From Acinetobacter sp. Ac_5812 (lineage in GTDB: Bacteria > Pseudomonadota > Gammaproteobacteria > Pseudomonadales > Moraxellaceae): a stretch of 64,000 bases of DNA. The position numbers were made by a program, and so were the translations under genes. Positions 19,072-30,012 of the stretch are shown piece by piece; within the stretch, counting starts at the first letter, position 1; every line of letters begins with the position of its first letter. The stretch spans positions 679,084-743,083 of the forward strand of contig NZ_LXUK01000022.1 of the NCBI RefSeq assembly GCF_013072695.1, given 5' to 3'. The notes beneath the pieces were generated by a model. That model saw nothing but the letters and a program-made list of their open reading frames with translations. It was not told the origin of the DNA and ran no database searches.

Positions 19072-20268
19072 TTAGCCTCCTATACCCACAATATACTTTT
19101 CTGCAATTCGTCTTGCGATCATATCAGTCTGTAAAATGATGTCTATGTTTTCTGCTTTAGCATTTTGTACAGTTTGCAAAGTATTTTCGACCACTTCAGC
19201 AATCTGAGTAAATCGAATTCTTTGTTGCAAAAATGCTGCAACTGCAATTTCATTAGCGGCATTTAAAATCGTTGGTGCTAAACCGCCTGCACGCATTGCC
19301 TGACGTGCCAAATCCAATGCTGGAAATTTAACAAGATCAGGTGATTGGAAATTTAATTGAGCTGTCTCAAATAAATTTAATGCAGGAACGTGTGTTGCTA
19401 AACGTTTTGGCCACGCCAATGCATGTGCAATTGGTGTGCACATATCAGGATTACCCATTTGTGCCAAAGTTGATCCATCCACATATTGCACCATGGAGTG
19501 AATAATACTTTGTGGATGAACAACAACTGTAACAAAATGTTCTGATATTGAAAACAAATGACAAGCTTCGATCAATTCTAAGCCTTTATTCATCAAAGTT
19601 GCAGAATCTACGGAGATTTTTTGCCCCATAGACCAGTTCGGATGCTTACATGCTTGTTGTGGCGTTACATCCTTTAATTGTTCTAAGCTGTGATTCAGGA
19701 AAGGGCCACCAGATGCAGTCAACAAAATTTGCGAGACACCTAATTGTGGCTGACCCGTTCTTTCAGCATTTAGATAATTATGTGGCAAAGACTGGAAGAT
19801 TGCATTGTGCTCAGAGTCTACAGGCAATAATAGCGCCTTATTCTCTTTTGCTGCCTGCATCATAATGTCGCCAGACATGACCAGTGATTCTTTATTAGCG
19901 AGTAAAACACGCTTACCTGCTTTTACTGCAGCAAGTGTTGGCAGCAGACCAGCAGCACCAACAATCGCTGCCATCACAATATCAACTTCAGCATGTTCAG
20001 CGATTGTGATCAAGCCTGTTTCATCCGTTAAAATTTCAATCTGTTTTAGATTTTTTTGATTGAAACGTTGTTGCAACTCAACTGCTTTCTCATTTGGCAC
20101 AACAACGATTTTCGGATGATATTTTTTACAAATTTCTAAAAGTTCATCTAAACGACTATATGCAGAGACTGCAAATACAGTGTATTGATCTGGGTGTTGT
20201 TCCAATACTTTTAAAGTACTTTGTCCAATTGAACCCGTAACACCCAATATACAAACAGCTTGAGTCAT
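19072..20268 (-). CDS. dxr: 1-deoxy-D-xylulose 5-phosphate reductoisomerase
   Basis: 398 residues. It makes 2-C-methyl-D-erythritol 4-phosphate with NADPH in the MEP isoprenoid pathway. Motifs: the NADPH site GVTGSIGQSTL, the metal-binding PVDSEHNAIFQ and the VVHPQSIIHSMV segment. ispF, a later MEP step, is also in this window at 30.0 kb. Confidence 0.95.
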   Translation of the reverse strand: MTQAVCILGVTGSIGQSTLKVLEQHPDQYTVFAVSAYSRLDELLEICKKYHPKIVVVPNEKAVELQQRFNQKNLKQIEILTDETGLITIAEHAEVDIVMAAIVGAAGLLPTLAAVKAGKRVLLANKESLVMSGDIMMQAAKENKALLLPVDSEHNAIFQSLPHNYLNAERTGQPQLGVSQILLTASGGPFLNHSLEQLKDVTPQQACKHPNWSMGQKISVDSATLMNKGLELIEACHLFSISEHFVTVVVHPQSIIHSMVQYVDGSTLAQMGNPDMCTPIAHALAWPKRLATHVPALNLFETAQLNFQSPDLVKFPALDLARQAMRAGGLAPTILNAANEIAVAAFLQQRIRFTQIAEVVENTLQTVQNAKAENIDIILQTDMIARRIAEKYIVGIGG

Positions 20269-21093
20269 TTAAAGATCTACACCAATAAGTTTTAATATAT
20301 ACATACCTGTCGCAAAAATCGGTGCAGCGGCAAGTAAAGAATCGATACGATCTAATACACCGCCATGCCCAGGAAGAACACGACCTGAATCCTTAATTCC
20401 TGCACGACGCTTAATCATAGATTCAAACAAGTCACCCAACACCGAAGCAAACACGGTAATAATTGAAAGGACCAAAAATAAGATCAGTTGTATAACACTT
20501 AAATTTAGATAGAAATACTGTACAACCAACATAATGATAATGGTTGTTGCAATACCACCATACAAACCTTCCACAGATTTGTTAGGGCTCACAAAGGGTG
20601 CAAGTTTTTTCTTACCGAATTTACGTCCAACAAAGTAGGCACCACTATCTGCTCCCCATACCAAAAGGAACAAATACATCAGCCACCACGGTGAACTATG
20701 CCACACGCCATAAAGGGCAGTCACTGCAGCAGAAATAAGAATAAATCCAACAATATGTAATGATACATTGTACCAACTATCAGATTGTGGGAAATTCTTA
20801 ACCCAATAGATACTACCCAACCAAGTGAGAATGGATGCAGCCCAGAGTAAAAGTGCTACATCATCAAAAAATAATGCCAGTGTTGATATTAGTGCAACAC
20901 ATCCCCCATATACCCAAGCCTTAGGTTTTGACACAGGCGTTGTAGTTCTAGGCATAAGTTTAAACCACTCATAACCTGCAACCCCCGCGGCTAAAATCAT
21001 AAGCACAAACATTGGATAATGTGATTGCGTTGCAAACATGCAACTTAAAACAACAGCAACTAACACCAATGCGGTAATAATCCGCTCTAACAT
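20269..21093 (-). CDS. cdsA: phosphatidate cytidylyltransferase CdsA
   Basis: 274 residues, about eight transmembrane helices, with the C-terminal family signature (LPGHGGVLDRIDSL) holding the catalytic Asp. It makes CDP-diacylglycerol for phospholipid synthesis. It directly abuts dxr and follows uppS by 2 bases. Confidence 0.95.
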   Translation of the reverse strand: MLERIITALVLVAVVLSCMFATQSHYPMFVLMILAAGVAGYEWFKLMPRTTTPVSKPKAWVYGGCVALISTLALFFDDVALLLWAASILTWLGSIYWVKNFPQSDSWYNVSLHIVGFILISAAVTALYGVWHSSPWWLMYLFLLVWGADSGAYFVGRKFGKKKLAPFVSPNKSVEGLYGGIATTIIIMLVVQYFYLNLSVIQLILFLVLSIITVFASVLGDLFESMIKRRAGIKDSGRVLPGHGGVLDRIDSLLAAAPIFATGMYILKLIGVDL

Positions 21094-21095
21094 TA

Positions 21096-21845
21096 TTAAT
21101 TCTCTATTTTCGCTTGTTGAATCTGTTCTGAGGTTTTACCAAAGCGTCTTTCACGTCCTGAAAAAACACGAAATGCGCGATCCAACTCTTCTATGGTAAA
21201 TTCTGGCCACAAGGTATCGGTAAAATACAATTCCGCATACGCAGCTTGCCACAATAAGAAGTTAGATAAACGGTAATCTCCGCCTGTACGAATTAACAAA
21301 TCCACAGCAGGCAGATCATTTAGACTGACATATTTATCAAATAAATCAACATTTATCTGATCTGCTTGAAGTTTTCCAGCAAGTACTTCTTGCGCAATCA
21401 CTTTTGCTGCATGTGCCATATCCCACATACCACCATAACTGATGGCAATGGTAAGCGTCATTGAATCAAAAGCTGCTGTTTTCTGCTCTGCATATTGCAT
21501 TAAATCACGCAGTTCATTTGACAACCGCGAACGGTCTCCAATGAAGCGTAGCGCGATATTAAACCTCTCCATACGCGGCAATTGCTCATGAATTGTTTCT
21601 TCTAACAACTTCATTAACAAATCGACTTCGTACTGTGGTCGATTCCAGTTTTCGCTTGAAAATGCAAAAACGGTTAATGCACTAACACCTTCTTTTTTGC
21701 AATGTTCAACAATAGGATCCAAGACATTTTTGCCTTCACGATGCCCATCACCTTTTTGCATTTGCTTTTTTTTGGCAAAACGATTGTTGCCATCCATAAT
21801 GATGGCAACATGTTGAGGAAGAAGCGGTTCTTCTTGCAAGGTCAT
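21096..21845 (-). CDS. uppS: undecaprenyl diphosphate synthase
   Basis: 249 residues; a cis-prenyltransferase making the C55 carrier lipid for peptidoglycan. The catalytic Asp is in IIMDGNNRFAKK, with GHREG, the FAFSSENWNRP segment and the C-terminal RTGGDYRLSNFLLWQ. The usual NGRWA appears as NNRFA, which I believe is normal for the genus. Confidence 0.94.
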   Translation of the reverse strand: MTLQEEPLLPQHVAIIMDGNNRFAKKKQMQKGDGHREGKNVLDPIVEHCKKEGVSALTVFAFSSENWNRPQYEVDLLMKLLEETIHEQLPRMERFNIALRFIGDRSRLSNELRDLMQYAEQKTAAFDSMTLTIAISYGGMWDMAHAAKVIAQEVLAGKLQADQINVDLFDKYVSLNDLPAVDLLIRTGGDYRLSNFLLWQAAYAELYFTDTLWPEFTIEELDRAFRVFSGRERRFGKTSEQIQQAKIEN

Positions 21846-21852
21846 AGTAACA

Positions 21853-22407
21853 TTAGACCTTCATCAATTCTGCTTCTTTCGCTGCAAGACGCTTATCAAC
21901 CTCTGCAACATATTTATCAGTCATTTTCTGAATCTCATCTGACGCACGGCGATCATCATCTTCAGAAATTTCTTTTTCTTTCAACAATGCTTTGATATCA
22001 CCTAACACATCACGACGAATATTACGAATCGCAACTTTGGCATTTTCTGCCTCAGTACGTGCAACTTTTTGCATGTCACGACGAGTTTCTTCAGTTAACG
22101 CAGCCATTGGTACACGGATTGCGTCAGCAGTAATTGGGTTCAATCCTAAACCTGCTTCACGAATCGCTTTATCAATCGCAGCAACCATCGAACGCTCAAA
22201 TGGTTGTACCAATAGTGTACGCGAATCCTCAAGCCCAACGTTTGCCACTTGATTCAAGGGAACATCAGAGCCATAGTAAGAAACCATCACACCATTTAAA
22301 ATAGATGGGTGCGCACGACCTGTACGAACTTTAGCAAAGCCTAACTCTAACGAGTCAAGCGACTTCTGCATACGCTGTTCGCCATCTTGTTTGAGATCGT
22401 TAATCAT
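21853..22407 (-). CDS. frr: ribosome recycling factor
   Basis: 184 residues, the typical length, with [12 protein letters not shown] near the N-terminus and the helical hairpin [10 protein letters not shown]. It splits post-termination ribosomes with EF-G. It lies between pyrH and uppS, a widely conserved order. Confidence 0.95.
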   Translation of the reverse strand: MINDLKQDGEQRMQKSLDSLELGFAKVRTGRAHPSILNGVMVSYYGSDVPLNQVANVGLEDSRTLLVQPFERSMVAAIDKAIREAGLGLNPITADAIRVPMAALTEETRRDMQKVARTEAENAKVAIRNIRRDVLGDIKALLKEKEISEDDDRRASDEIQKMTDKYVAEVDKRLAAKEAELMKV

Positions 22408-22483
22408 ATGATCTTCCTTACTTATTCATAGGTATTACAAAATATTTAGACATTAGTATAAAGAGCTTTATGGCTCACGTACA

Positions 22484-23212
22484 TTAGTTCGTTACGTGAG
22501 TACCCTCTTTTTCGCCCATTACAACAGATAGCAATGCACCAGATTTATTCATATCAAAAACCTGCAATGGCACATTATGGTCACGGCATAAACAAATTGC
22601 CGTAAGATCCATTACTCCGAGTTTCTCATCTAGAACCTGATCAAAAGTTAAATGATCGTATTTAACGGCATCATCATATTTACTTGGATCTTTATTATAA
22701 ACGCCATCAACCTTAGTTGCTTTCAAGATCAAGTTTGCTTCAATCTCGATACCACGCAAGCAAGCAGCTGTATCTGTGGTAAAGAATGGATTACCTGTAC
22801 CAGCAACAAATACGCATACTTCATTTTGGCTTAAATGACGAATCGCATCACGGCTTGAATATGGTTCCACCACTGTACCAATCGACAATGCAGACATAAG
22901 ACGTGTTTTGATATTGCGGCGCACCAATGCATCGCGCAGTGCCAAACCGTTCATCACAGTTGCCAACATGCCCATTTGATCACCGGTAACACGACCAACC
23001 AGACCGTCTTTCTGTAATTGGCTACCACGGTATAAGTTACCACCACCAACAACAATACCTACCTGAACACCTAAACCAACCAAATGCGCGATTGAAAGTG
23101 ACATTTGATCTAATACTTGGGCATCAATACCCATATCTTTATTACCAGCCAAAGCTTCACCAGAAAGCTTTAGCAAAATTCGTGCATAACGTGGATTTTT
23201 AGAAGCTGACAT
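22484..23212 (-). CDS. pyrH: UMP kinase
   Basis: 242 residues of the amino-acid kinase fold: LLKLSGEAL at the N-terminus, VGGGNLYRG and [13 protein letters not shown] for nucleotide binding. It phosphorylates UMP to UDP. It begins the conserved run on the minus strand; tsf and rpsB, its common upstream neighbours, are not here. Confidence 0.95.
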   Translation of the reverse strand: MSASKNPRYARILLKLSGEALAGNKDMGIDAQVLDQMSLSIAHLVGLGVQVGIVVGGGNLYRGSQLQKDGLVGRVTGDQMGMLATVMNGLALRDALVRRNIKTRLMSALSIGTVVEPYSSRDAIRHLSQNEVCVFVAGTGNPFFTTDTAACLRGIEIEANLILKATKVDGVYNKDPSKYDDAVKYDHLTFDQVLDEKLGVMDLTAICLCRDHNVPLQVFDMNKSGALLSVVMGEKEGTHVTN

Positions 23213-23264
23213 ACCTATACTCCAAACCGACCAATCTCAAAACTTTATTAAATTTAATTCAACA

Positions 23265-24608
23265 TCAAGCAGATTTAGTCTGAATTAACTTTGCATACAA
23301 ATCATATTCATCTGCATCGGTAATTTCGACTTCTAGCAAATCGCCAGCTTTAATCACACTCTTATCAATATCTTCAACAAAAACGTTACCATCAATTTCT
23401 GGCGCATCTGCATATGAGCGTGCCACAGCAACTGGGAATTCGTCTTCTAGACCATCCACCAATACAGTCATCGTTTGACCAATACGTTTTTGCAGTTTTG
23501 CAGCCGAAATCTCTTGCTGCACTTCCATAAAACGCTCATAGCGATTTTGTTTAATTTCTTCTGGCACATGATCAGGTAGATCATTTGCTGTCGCACCCTC
23601 AACTGGTGAATAGGTAAAACAACCAACGCGATCAAGCTGAGCTTCTTTCAGCCACTCCAACAACATTTGGAAATCGTCTTCAGTTTCACCAGGGAAACCA
23701 ACAACGAAAGTTGAACGAATCACCAATTCAGGGCATTTTTCACGCCACAATTTAAGGCGTTCTAAAGTATTTTCACTATGGGCTGGTCGCTTCATCAATT
23801 TTAAGATGCGCGGACTGGCATGCTGAAAAGGAATATCTAAATAAGGTAGGATTTTACCTTGCGCCATCAAATCAATGGCAGCATCCACATGTGGATATGG
23901 ATAGACGTAATGTAAACGCACCCAGATGCCTAACTGACCAAGGGCTTCACACATATCGTAAAACTTGGTTTTTACTGGCTGACCGTTCCAGAAATCCAAC
24001 TTGTATTTGGTGTCTACACCATAAGCCGAAGTATCTTGAGAAATCACCAAGACTTCTTTTACACCAGCACGCTTCAATGCTGCTGCTTCATCCAACACTT
24101 TTCCTACAGGGCGTGACACGAGATCGCCACGCATGCTTGGAATAATGCAGAATGTACAACGGTGGTTACAGCCTTCCGAGATTTTTAAGTAAGCATAATG
24201 CTTCGGTGTTAAACGAACACCTTGTTCAGGAACCAAATCAATGAATGGATTGTGCTTTGGAGGAGCTGGCACATACTCATGCACGGCCTCCATTACATCT
24301 TGATAAGCTGCTGCACCTGTTACTTTAAGCACATTTGGGTGCATTTGGCGAATTTTATCTTCGTCTTTACCTAAACAACCAGTGACAATCACTCGACCGT
24401 TTTCGCTCATGGCTTCGCCAATGGCATCTAAAGACTCTTGCACTGCAGATTCAATAAAACCACAGGTGTTAACAACAACCAAATCTGCACCGTCATAATC
24501 TGATGCAACCTGATAACCTTCAGTCTTTAACTGAGTTAAAATTCGTTCAGAATCTACCAATGCCTTAGGACAACCTAAAGATACAAAACCGACTTTGGGG
24601 GTCTTCAT
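23265..24608 (-). CDS. rimO: ribosomal protein S12 methylthiotransferase RimO
   Basis: 447 residues from the ATG at 24608 (GGAG 10 bases upstream; homologues begin [16 protein letters not shown]). A radical SAM enzyme thiomethylating an aspartate of S12. An N-terminal [4Fe-4S] domain with three Cys is followed by the radical SAM cluster [14 protein letters not shown] and a C-terminal TRAM domain. An in-frame codon 23 residues upstream exists but adds no conserved sequence. Confidence 0.93.
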   Translation of the reverse strand: MKTPKVGFVSLGCPKALVDSERILTQLKTEGYQVASDYDGADLVVVNTCGFIESAVQESLDAIGEAMSENGRVIVTGCLGKDEDKIRQMHPNVLKVTGAAAYQDVMEAVHEYVPAPPKHNPFIDLVPEQGVRLTPKHYAYLKISEGCNHRCTFCIIPSMRGDLVSRPVGKVLDEAAALKRAGVKEVLVISQDTSAYGVDTKYKLDFWNGQPVKTKFYDMCEALGQLGIWVRLHYVYPYPHVDAAIDLMAQGKILPYLDIPFQHASPRILKLMKRPAHSENTLERLKLWREKCPELVIRSTFVVGFPGETEDDFQMLLEWLKEAQLDRVGCFTYSPVEGATANDLPDHVPEEIKQNRYERFMEVQQEISAAKLQKRIGQTMTVLVDGLEDEFPVAVARSYADAPEIDGNVFVEDIDKSVIKAGDLLEVEITDADEYDLYAKLIQTKSA

Positions 24609-24936
24609 GAATCTGCGCTCCACTTGAATCGGCGTATTGTATGACTTTTCTTTGCTTCCGCATAGCTGCAAAGCCATCTCTTTGTGTAATGCACCAAAAT
24701 ACGACCAAATTTTTAAACAAAATCCAACAACGCACCAATTTGAAGCATAATAAAATATTGAAATAAGCAGATGTATGTGAAAAATACCGTATAAATCGAT
24801 TCTTTCTGAATTAAGTGATTGAAATTTAGTTAATACAAAGTTGGCTTGTATTTTGCATAAAGTACATTTTAGAAGTTAATGGCTATTCATTAAAATTTAT
24901 ATTTATTGCGCCATTTTAAAACAGGATGATTCACAA
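24609..24936. promoter_or_regulatory. ntrB upstream region with NtrC-type half sites
   Basis: 328 bases without a gene between rimO and ntrB. Two GCACCAAA-like segments at 24690-24707 and 24731-24747 (the second GCACCAATTTGAAGC) resemble NtrC sites. They lie about 110-165 bases upstream of the sigma-54 element, where enhancers normally sit. The matches are imperfect. Confidence 0.4.
24841..24857 (+). promoter_or_regulatory. sigma-54 promoter candidate for ntrBC
   Basis: TTGGCTTGTATTTTGCA matches the -24/-12 consensus TGGCAC-N5-TTGC at nearly all positions, with GG and GC separated by exactly 10 bases. It lies about 80 bases before the ntrB start. NtrC would thus activate its own operon. Confidence 0.65.
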
Positions 24937-26046
24937 ATGGATCAACAGAACACTATCGACTATCGACTCTTAGTAGATAATCTGAGCACTGCCATTTTAT
25001 TGGTCGATAGTAAGCTTAATATTTTTTATTTAAATTCTGCTTGCGAAGCATTATTTGATATCAGCTTGCTCCGCGCCTCGGGTCAACCTGTATTAAATTT
25101 ACTGCATGCGCATGATGATTCATTTAATACACATGAAGCATTATTAAACACTTTAGAAAGTGGGCAACACTATACCCGTCGTGAAGCCGTGATCAATGTG
25201 AATTTCAAACCGATTCATGTCGATTACACTGCTTCACAACTTAATGCAGGCAAAAGCTATCACCCACTGCTATTAATTGAACTCAATCCGATTGACCGTA
25301 TGTTGAAAATTTCGAAAGAAGAAAACCTCGTTCAACAACATCAAGTCGCTCGACAGTTAGTTCGCGGTGTAGCACATGAAATTAAAAACCCGCTCGCAGG
25401 TATTCGTGGCGCAACACAACTACTTGCCCGCAGTTTGGGTGATGATAACTATCGTGAATTTACTGACATTATTATTAGTGAAGTCGATCGTTTGACCAAC
25501 CTTGCGGATACCATGCTTGGCTCCCGTCAGCTACCAAGTTATGAACATGTCAATGTACATGAACCTTTAGAGCGCGTTCGCTCACTTATTGCAAATCAAA
25601 CCAAGAAAAAAATTAAGATCACACGCGACTATGACTTGTCCTTGCCTGATGTCATGGCCGATCGAGACCAACTGATTCAGGTCATGCTCAACATCAGTGT
25701 CAATGCCGTACAGGCCATGACTGAAAATAAAGACTTTTTTACCGACTCAGAGCCAGAGCTGGTTTTAAGAACCCGAATACAACGCCTTGTCACCATTAAT
25801 GGTGTGCTGAATCGCTCAACGGTTCGCATTGACATTGAAGACAATGGTCCCGGTGTTCCTGAAAGTATATTGGAGTCTGTTTTCTATCCGCTAGTTACTG
25901 GTCGCGCCAAAGGGACTGGACTGGGTCTCAGTATCGCTCAAAATATTATGCATCAACATAACGGAATGATTGAGTGTCAATCAGTTCCAGGAAAAACCGT
26001 ATTTAGCCTATATCTACCTTGGGAGTTAAACCATGTCACGAAATAA
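24937..26046 (+). CDS. glnL: nitrogen regulation sensor kinase NtrB
   Basis: 369 residues, cytosolic: a PAS domain (about 8-120), H box GVAHEIKNPLAGIRGATQLL with H147, N box NISVNAVQAM and G boxes DNGPGVP and GTGLGLSIA. It phosphorylates NtrC when nitrogen is short, under PII control. It overlaps ntrC by 14 bases. glnA is not adjacent. Confidence 0.94.
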   Translation: MDQQNTIDYRLLVDNLSTAILLVDSKLNIFYLNSACEALFDISLLRASGQPVLNLLHAHDDSFNTHEALLNTLESGQHYTRREAVINVNFKPIHVDYTASQLNAGKSYHPLLLIELNPIDRMLKISKEENLVQQHQVARQLVRGVAHEIKNPLAGIRGATQLLARSLGDDNYREFTDIIISEVDRLTNLADTMLGSRQLPSYEHVNVHEPLERVRSLIANQTKKKIKITRDYDLSLPDVMADRDQLIQVMLNISVNAVQAMTENKDFFTDSEPELVLRTRIQRLVTINGVLNRSTVRIDIEDNGPGVPESILESVFYPLVTGRAKGTGLGLSIAQNIMHQHNGMIECQSVPGKTVFSLYLPWELNHVTK

Positions 26047-27526
26047 AATTTGGGTAATAGATGACGATCGTGCCATGCGCTGGGTACTGGAAAAAACCTT
26101 TAAAGAAGAAGGTTTCGACGTCACCAACTTTGAAGAGGCACAAACTGCACTTGAGCGTCTACATGATGATGCACCCGATGTAATTTTAACCGATATTCGT
26201 ATGCCAGGGATTGATGGTTTAACCTTCTTATCTAAAGTTAAAAATACGCATCCAGATCTACCTGTCATCATCATGACAGCACACTCTGATTTGGAGTCAG
26301 CTGTTTCAAGTTATCAAACCGGTGCTTTTGAGTATTTACCGAAACCTTTTGATATTGATGAAGCATTAGCTCTGGTTAATCGTGCGATTTTGCATATCAA
26401 TAAATTGCAACAACAAGAAGCCACCAAAACCGCTTCACCTTTGCAATCGACCGAAATTATTGGTGAATCACCTGCAATGCAGGAAGTATTCCGTGCCATT
26501 GGTCGCTTATCACAATCACACATTACCGTATTGATTAATGGTGAATCGGGTACAGGTAAAGAATTGGTTGCGCATGCACTGCATAAACACTCACCTCGTC
26601 GCGCCAAACCTTTTATTGCACTAAATATGGCAGCCATTCCAAAAGATTTGATTGAAACCGAGTTATTTGGTCATGAAAAAGGCGCATTTACAGGTGCCAA
26701 CACACAACATCAAGGCCGCTTTGAACAAGCCAATGGCGGTACTTTATTCCTTGATGAAATCGGTGACATGCCGTTTGAAACGCAAACACGCTTGCTTCGT
26801 GTTTTAGCGGATGGTGAGTTCTACCGCGTAGGTGGTCATATCCCAGTCAAGGTTGATGTACGTATCGTGGCTGCAACCCACCAAGATTTAGAAAAATTGG
26901 TGAATGAAGGGCGTTTCCGTGAAGACTTATATCACCGTCTAAACGTCATTCGTATTCACATTCCAAAGTTGTCACATCGTAGCGAAGACATTCCGATGTT
27001 AGCACAACACTTCTTGACACGTGCAGGCAAAGAGCTTGGAGTCAGTCCTAAAATTTTACGTACAGAAACTACGGATTATATGCAACAGCTACCTTGGCCA
27101 GGTAACGTGCGCCAGTTGGAAAATACTTGTCGCTGGTTAACGGTCATGATCACGGGCCGTGAAGTCTATCCGGAAGATCTACCTGCTGAGCTTAAACAAG
27201 CATCTGTGCATAAAAATAATGATGCTCAAGCTGCATCAAATACCAGCCCTGCTTTGGTTGAACGGATTGCCGTTCATCATTGGGATGAGTTATTGGCACA
27301 ATGGGCAATCCAAAAGCTTAAAAATGGTGAAATGAAACTTCTAGACATCGCTACACCCATGTTTGAACGCACGCTGATTAATGCTGCGCTACAACAAACA
27401 CGCGGACGTAAGCGCCATGCCGCTGAGCTTTTAGGTTGGGGGCGCAATACCCTTACCCGCAAACTCAAAGAGTTAGGCATGGATTCCAGTGATGACGATG
27501 ACGACGAAGAAATTCGTTCTGCTTAA
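26033..27526 (+). CDS. glnG: nitrogen regulation response regulator NtrC
   Basis: 497 residues: receiver (D54 in ILTDIRMPG), AAA+ domain with Walker A GESGTGKE (170-177) and the sigma-54 contact loop GAFTGA (217-222), then a Fis-type helix-turn-helix ([20 protein letters not shown]). The C-terminus is an acidic tail, [13 protein letters not shown]. It is the likely activator of the nitrate genes at the far end of the window (inference). Confidence 0.95.
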   Translation: MSRNKIWVIDDDRAMRWVLEKTFKEEGFDVTNFEEAQTALERLHDDAPDVILTDIRMPGIDGLTFLSKVKNTHPDLPVIIMTAHSDLESAVSSYQTGAFEYLPKPFDIDEALALVNRAILHINKLQQQEATKTASPLQSTEIIGESPAMQEVFRAIGRLSQSHITVLINGESGTGKELVAHALHKHSPRRAKPFIALNMAAIPKDLIETELFGHEKGAFTGANTQHQGRFEQANGGTLFLDEIGDMPFETQTRLLRVLADGEFYRVGGHIPVKVDVRIVAATHQDLEKLVNEGRFREDLYHRLNVIRIHIPKLSHRSEDIPMLAQHFLTRAGKELGVSPKILRTETTDYMQQLPWPGNVRQLENTCRWLTVMITGREVYPEDLPAELKQASVHKNNDAQAASNTSPALVERIAVHHWDELLAQWAIQKLKNGEMKLLDIATPMFERTLINAALQQTRGRKRHAAELLGWGRNTLTRKLKELGMDSSDDDDDEEIRSA

Positions 27527-27539
27527 TTAAAAGACGATG

Positions 27540-27567
27540 AAAAGCGAGTACACGTTACTCGCTTTTT
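27540..27567 (+). terminator. terminator after ntrC
   Basis: The stem AAAAGCGAGTA pairs with TACTCGCTTTT around CACGT and ends in T6. Confidence 0.88.
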
Positions 27568-27669
27568 TATTTGAATTGAGAAATTTTGAAACACTCATCA
27601 ATCTCATAACCATACAATGGATATGGTTTTTGTTATACTAGAATCAACCCCACCACCCCAAAGTAGATA

Positions 27670-28311
27670 ATGTCTGATATTTGCTATCCAAGCTGTGCTA
27701 AACCTCAAACTCGCCGCGGAGAAGAACGTCGTCTCGCACTATTATTGTGCGCAACCGATTTATTCCTAGAAAAAGGTTATGAGGCAGTATCTTTGGATGA
27801 TATCGTCAATCATGCAGGTGGTTCAAAAACATCTATCTATAAATACTTTGGCAATAAAGAAGGACTCTTCACAGCCATTTGTGATTATCGCAGAGAAGTT
27901 TTCTTTAAAGGTGTTTGTTTTCCTTATACACCTGAAAAACCTGATTTAAGAAGCTACCTCACACAAACCCTTCAACGTTTTTATCACCACATTATTCAAC
28001 CTGAAAATATCGCTTTCATGCGGATGTTTACCGAGCAAACTCAAAAAGATGCACAGCTCGCTCATTATTTCTACGATCAATGTGCACTCAATATTCAAAA
28101 TACGATTGCTTTTGCACTAGAGCATGCCCATAACAGCGGCGAGATTTATTGTACGAAACCAAAATTCTCTTCGACCATGTATTTTGGCATTTTACGTGAT
28201 GTCGAGTGGCGCAACTTAATGGGTTTAGACGTGCCAGCTGATGATGCTGAAATCATTGATTATATTAATTATTCTGTAGATTTGTTTTTAAAAGCCCACC
28301 AAAAGGTCTAA
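27670..28311 (+). CDS. TetR/AcrR-family transcriptional regulator
   Basis: 213 residues. The N-terminal helix-turn-helix (about 20-65) shows LFLEKGYEAVSLDDIVNHAG and SKTSIYKYFGNKEGLF; the C-terminal ligand domain is of the AefR-like type. A Cys- and Arg-containing N-terminal extension (CYPSCAKPQTRRGEERR) precedes it. It stands alone between ntrC and argF, so its target is not evident. Confidence 0.88.
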   Translation: MSDICYPSCAKPQTRRGEERRLALLLCATDLFLEKGYEAVSLDDIVNHAGGSKTSIYKYFGNKEGLFTAICDYRREVFFKGVCFPYTPEKPDLRSYLTQTLQRFYHHIIQPENIAFMRMFTEQTQKDAQLAHYFYDQCALNIQNTIAFALEHAHNSGEIYCTKPKFSSTMYFGILRDVEWRNLMGLDVPADDAEIIDYINYSVDLFLKAHQKV

Positions 28312-28422
28312 TTCTTTTGCTTTTTTTTGCGCGTATAGTATAGTATTCAATTCCTTTTTTTCTACACCCATTAATCATCACTTAATTATTGTTTTTATTC
28401 AATAATTATTGGGGGAGCAAAT

Positions 28423-29343
28423 ATGGCGCTTCGGCATTTTCTTACTTTACGAGACCTATCCTCTTTAGAATTGCAGCGTATTTTAGATCGCGCACAAGAA
28501 CTTAAACGCATGCAACATAGCAATACGGTCTATCAACCTTTTGCTGGTAAAGTTTTGGGAATGATTTTCGAGAAATCGAGCACACGTACGCGTATTTCTT
28601 TTGAAGCGGGTATTTGCCAATTTGGTGGTAACGCAATTTTTCTTTCACCACGCGACACGCAATTAGGCCGTGGTGAACCAATTGAAGATTCTGCACGTGT
28701 CATTTCGAGCATGCTTGATATCGTGATGATCCGTACTTTTGGTCACGATATTGTAGAGCGTTTTGCATCTTACTCGACTGTACCTGTCATCAATGGTCTG
28801 ACTGATGATCACCACCCTTGCCAGTTACTTGCTGATTTGCAAACTTTCCAAGAACACCGTGGTAGCATCGAGGGTAAAACCGTAGCGTGGATTGGCGATG
28901 GAAATAATATGTGCAATTCATATATTGAAGCAGCGCACATGATGGGCTTTAAGCTTAAAATCGCATCGCCTGAAGGTTATGAGCCACAAGCAAAATTCCT
29001 CTCTGAGTTTGCTGATTGCGTAGAAGTCTTTAATAAAGCTGAAGATGCAGCTGTGAATGCAGATCTCATCGTGACTGATGTATGGGCTAGCATGGGTCAG
29101 GAAGAAGAACAGAAGTTACGTGAAAAAGCTTTCTCAGATTTCCAAGTCAATGAAAAACTCATGGACTTAGCACACCCTGATTGCTTATTCATGCATTGCT
29201 TACCTGCACACCGTGGTGAAGAAATTTCTGAACATATGTTAGACCACAAAAATGCTGTGGTTTGGGATGAAGCAGAAAACCGTTTGCATGCACAAAAAGC
29301 GTTGATGGAATTCTTACTGAATGAGAATCTGAAAAAAGACTAA
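28423..29343 (+). CDS. argF: ornithine carbamoyltransferase
   Basis: 306 residues. It forms citrulline from ornithine and carbamoyl phosphate in arginine synthesis. The carbamoyl-phosphate motif SSTRTR is at 52-57, [11 protein letters not shown] follows, the ornithine loop DVWASMGQ and the catalytic [10 protein letters not shown] are present. It is monocistronic, with a GGGGGAG Shine-Dalgarno and a terminator. Confidence 0.95.
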   Translation: MALRHFLTLRDLSSLELQRILDRAQELKRMQHSNTVYQPFAGKVLGMIFEKSSTRTRISFEAGICQFGGNAIFLSPRDTQLGRGEPIEDSARVISSMLDIVMIRTFGHDIVERFASYSTVPVINGLTDDHHPCQLLADLQTFQEHRGSIEGKTVAWIGDGNNMCNSYIEAAHMMGFKLKIASPEGYEPQAKFLSEFADCVEVFNKAEDAAVNADLIVTDVWASMGQEEEQKLREKAFSDFQVNEKLMDLAHPDCLFMHCLPAHRGEEISEHMLDHKNAVVWDEAENRLHAQKALMEFLLNENLKKD

Positions 29344-29349
29344 GTTTTA

Positions 29350-29377
29350 AAAAACAGCATCATTCGATGCTGTTTTT
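29350..29377 (+). terminator. terminator after argF
   Basis: The stem AAAACAGCATC pairs with GATGCTGTTTT around ATTC; a T run follows. Confidence 0.88.
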
Positions 29378-29487
29378 ATTTGTGCGTTCTAAATTGAACA
29401 CTGAAATAAAAACACTTATAGTAAGACAAGCCCATTAGATTAAGTTTCTCATGATATGAGAACTTCACTCAATACACAGCGGACGTT

Positions 29488-30012
29488 ATGACTTCACTTG
29501 AACAAGCCCTATCTCAAATACCAAGCTTTTCTTTGGTGCATGAACATCTGTTTAGCTCTGCTCAACCGACTGCTGAGCAACTGCAACAGATTAAAGAATA
29601 TGGTTGCAGTACTGTCATTAATCTTGCGACCAGCAAATCAGACAACCACCTATCTGAGCAAGATCAAATTTGTTTAGACTTGGGTTTAAACTACATTCAC
29701 ATTCCAATCGGTTGGGATGTGCCTTGCTCTGAACAATGTCTTTTTGTTTTGGATCTCATTGATCATCTGGTGCAAAACGAGATCATTTGGTTACATTGCG
29801 ACGACAATATGCGTGTCAGTAGTTTGATGTATCTCTATCGCCAATTTTATATGAATATTGACCTACCAATTGCCCAAGAACTTTTACACCAAATTTGGGA
29901 ACCAAACGAAACTTGGACAGGCTTAATTCATAGCATTACTTTACAACTGCAAGGCCGTAAAGCAACACAAGAACTAGAACAATCATTAATTAACAGCAAT
30001 CACTTTGCTTGA
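29488..30012 (+). CDS. protein tyrosine phosphatase-like protein
   Basis: 174 residues with a dual-specificity phosphatase-like fold (STVINLATSKSDN, then IPIGWDVP). The P-loop reads HCDDNMRVSS: Cys104 and Arg109 are separated by four residues rather than the canonical five. I recall HCxxNxRxS as a variant shared by a family of bacterial proteins, so it may be a real clade rather than a decayed enzyme. The substrate is unknown. Its 3' end overlaps the convergent ispF by 13 bases. Confidence 0.75.
   Translation: MTSLEQALSQIPSFSLVHEHLFSSAQPTAEQLQQIKEYGCSTVINLATSKSDNHLSEQDQICLDLGLNYIHIPIGWDVPCSEQCLFVLDLIDHLVQNEIIWLHCDDNMRVSSLMYLYRQFYMNIDLPIAQELLHQIWEPNETWTGLIHSITLQLQGRKATQELEQSLINSNHFA

Noticed and set aside
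21096-21845. UppS with NNRFA in place of NGRWA as a damaged active site.
   Set aside because: The catalytic Asp and the remaining motifs are intact, and I recall the variant as normal for the genus.
29788-29830. Phosphatase P-loop one residue short, as an inactivating deletion.
   Set aside because: HCxxNxRxS appears to be a conserved variant in related proteins, so it is not evidence of decay.
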